Source of the DNA: Sphingomonas sp. AP4-R1
GTDB lineage: Bacteria > Pseudomonadota > Alphaproteobacteria > Sphingomonadales > Sphingomonadaceae
DNA length: 64,000 bases
Reading direction: 5' to 3'
Assembly: GCF_013113735.1 (NCBI RefSeq)
Contig: NZ_CP053346.1
Span: forward strand, 3,052,001 to 3,116,000
The position numbers and the translations under genes are program-made. The notes below the pieces were generated by a model that was not told where the DNA came from, searched no databases, and saw only the letters and a list, made by a program, of their open reading frames with translations. Each line of letters opens with the position of its first letter. The first letter of the stretch is position 1. Below, one piece after another: positions 60,699 through 64,000 of this stretch.

Positions 60699-62870
60699 TC
60701 ACAGGAAGCTGTAGGGATCGACGTCGACCGCGACGCGCACGCCGCGCGGCCATTCCAGCGGGCCGAGCCACGCGCGCATCACATCCTGCACGTCGAGCGA
60801 GCGGCGGGCGTGGACCAGCAGCCGCTGGCGATGGCGCCCGCGCAGCATGGCGAGCGGCGCGGGGGCGGGGCCGTAGACCTCCATCCCCTCCACCTCGGGC
60901 GCGGCGCGGCCGATCAGGCGCGCGGTGGCGACCGCTTCGTCGAGGCTTTCCGACGAGACGATGATGCCTGCGAAGCGCCCGAACGGGGGCGCATTGGCGA
61001 TGCGGCGGGCGTCCGTCTCGGCCTCGTAGAAACTCTCCCGGTCGCCCGAGACGAGCGCCTGGATGACGGGCGCGCCGGGCTCATAGGTCTGGACGATCAC
61101 GCGGCCGGGTTTCTCGCCGCGCCCGGCGCGACCCGCCACCTGCGCGATCTGCTGGAAGCTGCGCTCGGCCGCGCGCAGATCGCCGCCCGACAGACCCAGA
61201 TCGGCATCGACCACGCCCACGAGCGTGAGATTGGGGAAGTGATAGCCCTTCGTGACGAGTTGCGTGCCGATCACGATATCGATTGCGCCATCCTCCATCC
61301 GCCCGACGAACTCGGCCGCCTTGGCGGGCGACCAGAGCGTGTCCGACGTGACGATCGCGGTGCGCGCATCGGGCAGGATCGCCGCCACTTCGTCCGCGAT
61401 GCGCTCCACGCCGGGCCCGCAGGGGACGAGGCTGTCCTCCTCCTTGCACTCCGGGCAGGCCTTGGGCGGGGGCATCACATGGCCGCAATGATGGCAGGCG
61501 AGCCGCGCGGTCAGGCGATGCTCGACCATCCACGCCGTGCAGTTCGGGCATTGGAAGCGATGTCCGCAGGTCCGGCACAGCGTGAGCGGGGCATAGCCGC
61601 GCCGGTTGAGGAACAGCAGGGACTGCTCGCCACGCGTGATCGTCTCGCGGAGCGCCGCCACCAGAGGGGGGCTCAGCCAGCGGCCGCGATCGGGGCGGTC
61701 GTGCGTGAGATCGACCGCTATGATGTCGGGCATCGTCGCGCCGCCGAAGCGATCGGGCAGGGTCAGCTCGGCATAATGGCCGAGCGCGACCTGATGGCGC
61801 GTCTCGATCGCGGGCGTGGCGGAGGCGAGGATGATCGGCACATCCTCGAACCGCGCGCGCATCACCGCCGTGTCGCGGGCGTGATAGGCGACGCCTTCCT
61901 CCTGCTTGAAGCTGGTCTCGTGCGCCTCGTCGATCACGATCAGGCCGAGATTCGCATAAGGGAGGAACAGGGCCGAACGCGCGCCGACCACCACCTTCGC
62001 CTCGCCGCTGGCGATCGCGCGCCACGCGCGGCGGCGCTGCGACTGGCGCAGATCCGAATGCCAGGCGACGGGCGCCACGCCGAAGCGGCCGGCGAAGCGC
62101 TTCAGGAACGGCTCGGTCAGCGCGATTTCGGGCAGCAGCACGAGCGTCTGACGGCCCGAGCGGAGCGCGGCGGCGACCGCCTCGAAATACACCTCCGTCT
62201 TGCCCGATCCGGTGACGCCGTCGAGCAGCCAGGGCTTGAAGCCCTTCGCCTCGACCGATCCGGCCAGCGCCGATGCGGCCCCGGCCTGCTCCTCGCTGAG
62301 CGCGGGCTGGGCATGATCGGGGTCGGGCTCCGGGAAGGGATCGTCGATATGGACCTCGACCGGCTCGATCGCGCCCGCCTTCACGAGACCACGGATCACG
62401 GCGTCCGACACATCGGCCACCGTCGCCAGTTCGCGGACGAGGCCCTGCCTTTTCTCGATCCGCTCCAGCGCCTGCGCGCGCTGCGGCGTGAGGCGCGGCG
62501 GCACATGGCCGGTGGCGCGATATTCCACGATCGTGCGCCCGCCATCCAGCGCCGAAGCCGACGCCAGCGCCATCCGCAGCACGGCGGCGGGCGGGGCGAG
62601 ATAATAATCGGCGGTCCACTCGATCAGGCGGCGCAAGGGCGCGGCGAGCGGCGGCAGATCATAGACGCCCGCCAAGGGCCGCAGGCGATTGTCGCCCACC
62701 TCGGCGTCGGACGGCATCCGCTCCGGCTCCCACACCACGCCCGCCAGCTGGCGGGGCCCAAGGGGAGCGAGGACGATGCTGCCGGGCTCGACATGCTGGC
62801 CCGGATCCACCCGATAATCGAGCGGGCCGAGCGCGGCATTGAGCAGGAGGACGCGGGCGCGTTTATTCAC
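60699..62870 (-). CDS. priA: Primosomal protein N' (replication restart helicase)
   Basis: The 723-residue protein starts at GTG 62870, where family-like sequence begins (NKRARVLLLNAALGPLDYRV); an in-frame extension to 62987 does not look coding. It has the DNA-binding N-domain, then Walker A GVTGSGKT (about 218-225), DEAH (LIVIDEAHETSFKQEEGVAYHARD), and the zinc-binding region CRTCGHRFQCPNC...CHHCG...CPECKEE. QVAGRAGRGEKPG and DLRAAERSFQQIAQ are helicase motif VI. It reloads the replisome at stalled forks. Confidence 0.96.
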   Translation of the reverse strand: MNKRARVLLLNAALGPLDYRVDPGQHVEPGSIVLAPLGPRQLAGVVWEPERMPSDAEVGDNRLRPLAGVYDLPPLAAPLRRLIEWTADYYLAPPAAVLRMALASASALDGGRTIVEYRATGHVPPRLTPQRAQALERIEKRQGLVRELATVADVSDAVIRGLVKAGAIEPVEVHIDDPFPEPDPDHAQPALSEEQAGAASALAGSVEAKGFKPWLLDGVTGSGKTEVYFEAVAAALRSGRQTLVLLPEIALTEPFLKRFAGRFGVAPVAWHSDLRQSQRRRAWRAIASGEAKVVVGARSALFLPYANLGLIVIDEAHETSFKQEEGVAYHARDTAVMRARFEDVPIILASATPAIETRHQVALGHYAELTLPDRFGGATMPDIIAVDLTHDRPDRGRWLSPPLVAALRETITRGEQSLLFLNRRGYAPLTLCRTCGHRFQCPNCTAWMVEHRLTARLACHHCGHVMPPPKACPECKEEDSLVPCGPGVERIADEVAAILPDARTAIVTSDTLWSPAKAAEFVGRMEDGAIDIVIGTQLVTKGYHFPNLTLVGVVDADLGLSGGDLRAAERSFQQIAQVAGRAGRGEKPGRVIVQTYEPGAPVIQALVSGDRESFYEAETDARRIANAPPFGRFAGIIVSSESLDEAVATARLIGRAAPEVEGMEVYGPAPAPLAMLRGRHRQRLLVHARRSLDVQDVMRAWLGPLEWPRGVRVAVDVDPYSFL

Positions 62871-63017
62871 GCCTCGCCACGTAGGAGATGCGGCGGCGCT
62901 TTGAAACCGGGTCGATCCGGGGGCGGGCGCTGGGTGGCTCTGAACGAACGGAGAGTTTGAGTCGCTCTGGGACGGGGCGACGCGCAACAGCGCCGTGCTT
63001 CTTCGAACGGGCGGCGG

Positions 63018-63296
63018 TCAGTGGCCTTCGAGCATGCCGTGGGGCACGAAGTCGAAGGCTTCGGCGGGGAGCCAGCCCATCACGTAATTCAGATAGAACA
63101 GGCCGAACAGGACCGCCGCGACGATCGTCGTCCAGAAGGCGGTGCGGCCGAAGCTGAAGCTGGGCGGGGCGCCGGGCATGGAGCCGGGGACCGGGAGGTC
63201 CGCCTGACCCTTCCGCTGGAGGCGGAAGGGCAGGACGAAGAAGAAGCTCAGCGCCCAGAAGAGCGAATAGATCGCGATGATCGAGCTGAGCTTCAT
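63018..63296 (-). CDS. DUF1467-family membrane protein
   Basis: The 92-residue protein has two helices (SIIAIYSLFWALSFFFVLPFRL and FWTTIVAAVLFGLFYLNYVMGWL) and the conserved VLPFRLQRKGQADLPVPGSMPGAPPSF loop of DUF1467. It is widespread in alphaproteobacteria. Function unknown. It lies downstream of gltA on the same strand, separated by a terminator-like hairpin. ATG at 63296. Confidence 0.92.
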   Translation of the reverse strand: MKLSSIIAIYSLFWALSFFFVLPFRLQRKGQADLPVPGSMPGAPPSFSFGRTAFWTTIVAAVLFGLFYLNYVMGWLPAEAFDFVPHGMLEGH

Positions 63297-63319
63297 GGAT
63301 CAGATGATAACCCGAAGCG

Positions 63320-63352
63320 CGCCGTCACCCCAGCCCTGCTGGCGTGACGGCG
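63320..63352 (-). terminator. Hairpin terminator of gltA
   Basis: A perfect 9-bp stem (CGCCGTCAC / GTGACGGCG) with a 15-base loop lies 17 bases past the gltA stop. The element precedes the DUF1467 gene on the same strand, so read-through may still occur. Confidence 0.55.
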
Positions 63353-63369
63353 GAACCGGTGCGTGCGGC

Positions 63370-64000
63370 TCAGCGGGCGCTGAGCGGCACGTAATCGCGC
63401 TGGGTGGCGCCGGTGTAGAGCTGACGCGGACGGCCGATCTTCTGATCGGGATCCGTGATCATCTCGTTCCACTGCGAGATCCAGCCGGCGGTGCGCGCGA
63501 GCGCGAACAGCACGGTGAACATCGAGGTGGGGAAGCCGATCGCGGACAGGATCACGCCCGAATAGAAGTCCACGTTCGGGTAGAGCTTCTTCTCGATGAA
63601 GTAATCGTCCTTGAGGGCGATCTGCTCCAGCTCGCGCGCCGTATCCAGCACGGGATCGCTGATGCCCAGCTTGTCGAGCACTTCGGTCGCGGCCTTGGAC
63701 AGGACCTTCGCGCGCGGATCGAAATTCTTGTACACGCGGTGGCCGAAGCCCATCAGGCGGAACGGATCGTCCTTGTTCTTGGCGCGGGCGATATATTCCG
63801 GGATCTTGTCCGGCGTGCCGATCTCGCGGAGCATGTTCAGCGCGGCTTCGTTCGCGCCGCCATGCGCCGGGCCCCACAGGGTGGCGATGCCGGCCGCGAT
63901 GCACGCGAACGGGTTCGCGCCCGACGAACCGGCGAGACGCACGGTCGAGGTCGAGGCATTCTGCTCATGATCGGCGTGCAGAATGAAGATCTTGTCCATC
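63370..64000 (-). CDS. gltA: Citrate synthase, C-terminal part
   Basis: At least 210 residues of the C-terminal half are present and the gene continues beyond the window. Citrate synthase motifs are clear: [52 protein letters not shown] (active-site His in the DHEQNAS region), [18 protein letters not shown], with the catalytic Asp in [10 protein letters not shown]. It is the large-type bacterial gltA that condenses acetyl-CoA with oxaloacetate. Intact as far as visible. Confidence 0.96.
   Translation of the reverse strand, partial: MDKIFILHADHEQNASTSTVRLAGSSGANPFACIAAGIATLWGPAHGGANEAALNMLREIGTPDKIPEYIARAKNKDDPFRLMGFGHRVYKNFDPRAKVLSKAATEVLDKLGISDPVLDTARELEQIALKDDYFIEKKLYPNVDFYSGVILSAIGFPTSMFTVLFALARTAGWISQWNEMITDPDQKIGRPRQLYTGATQRDYVPLSAR

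Overview
The window is a 64 kb stretch of GC-rich chromosome from an alphaproteobacterium, most probably a sphingomonad (Sphingomonas or a close relative). The evidence is the ATP synthase F1 operon order H-A-G-D-C with an 86-residue epsilon subunit, many TonB-dependent receptors, DUF1467 next to citrate synthase, a DUF6771-like small protein, and intergenic inverted repeats resembling those of sphingomonad genomes. No rRNA, tRNA, CRISPR array, transposase, integrase or phage gene was seen. Naming rests on reading motifs, not on database searches.

Left part (1-9.8 kb): the end of a sensor kinase, a TorF-type porin, a beta-carbonic anhydrase coupled to a SulP anion transporter (a likely bicarbonate or sulfate module), an OmpR/EnvZ-type two-component pair, a LysR regulator divergent from a short-chain dehydrogenase, and the start of a catalase-like peroxidase/cytochrome b561 pair. 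From 10.4 to 17.7 kb, on the minus strand, lies a long series of hydrolase and membrane genes: YcaC-like hydrolase, alpha/beta hydrolase, XapX, Tat-exported amidohydrolase, VOC protein, DoxX, alginate-export-like porin and YoaK/DUF1275. It looks like two adjacent transcription units.

Middle (18-32.5 kb): a GPH-type sugar symporter, then a minus-strand unit TonB receptor-YdcF-S1/P1 nuclease-like protein, divergent from a ROK repressor. A perfect 20-bp palindrome in an AT-rich spacer between them resembles ROK operators. After an MFS exporter comes a group of small or poorly known genes: extensin-like protein, an Asp8-tailed mini-ORF, tiny membrane proteins and an RMF-like protein. A secreted amidohydrolase divergent from a penicillin-acylase-family Ntn hydrolase closes the section.

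The most coherent accessory block is 32.5-43.8 kb. A TonB receptor is divergent from an apparent operon: 31-codon ORF, SsuA, SsuC, SsuB, nitroreductase-like flavoprotein, SsuD-like monooxygenase, SoxC, short SoxD, SDR and aldo/keto reductase. Read together, these could take up an organosulfonate, release sulfite and an aldehyde, oxidise sulfite to sulfate in the periplasm and reduce the aldehyde.

Right part (44-64 kb) is mostly housekeeping: CPA1 antiporter, NDH-2-type dehydrogenase, trmB, gloB with a flavin reductase and gamma-carbonic anhydrase, cpaF, atpHAGDC, a truncated Ada, a methyltransferase, a DUF535 protein, priA, DUF1467 and the 3' part of gltA. Several structured intergenic repeats sit here, two of them inside the atp operon. 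The most elaborate is a three-way-junction-like element between the DUF535 gene and priA.
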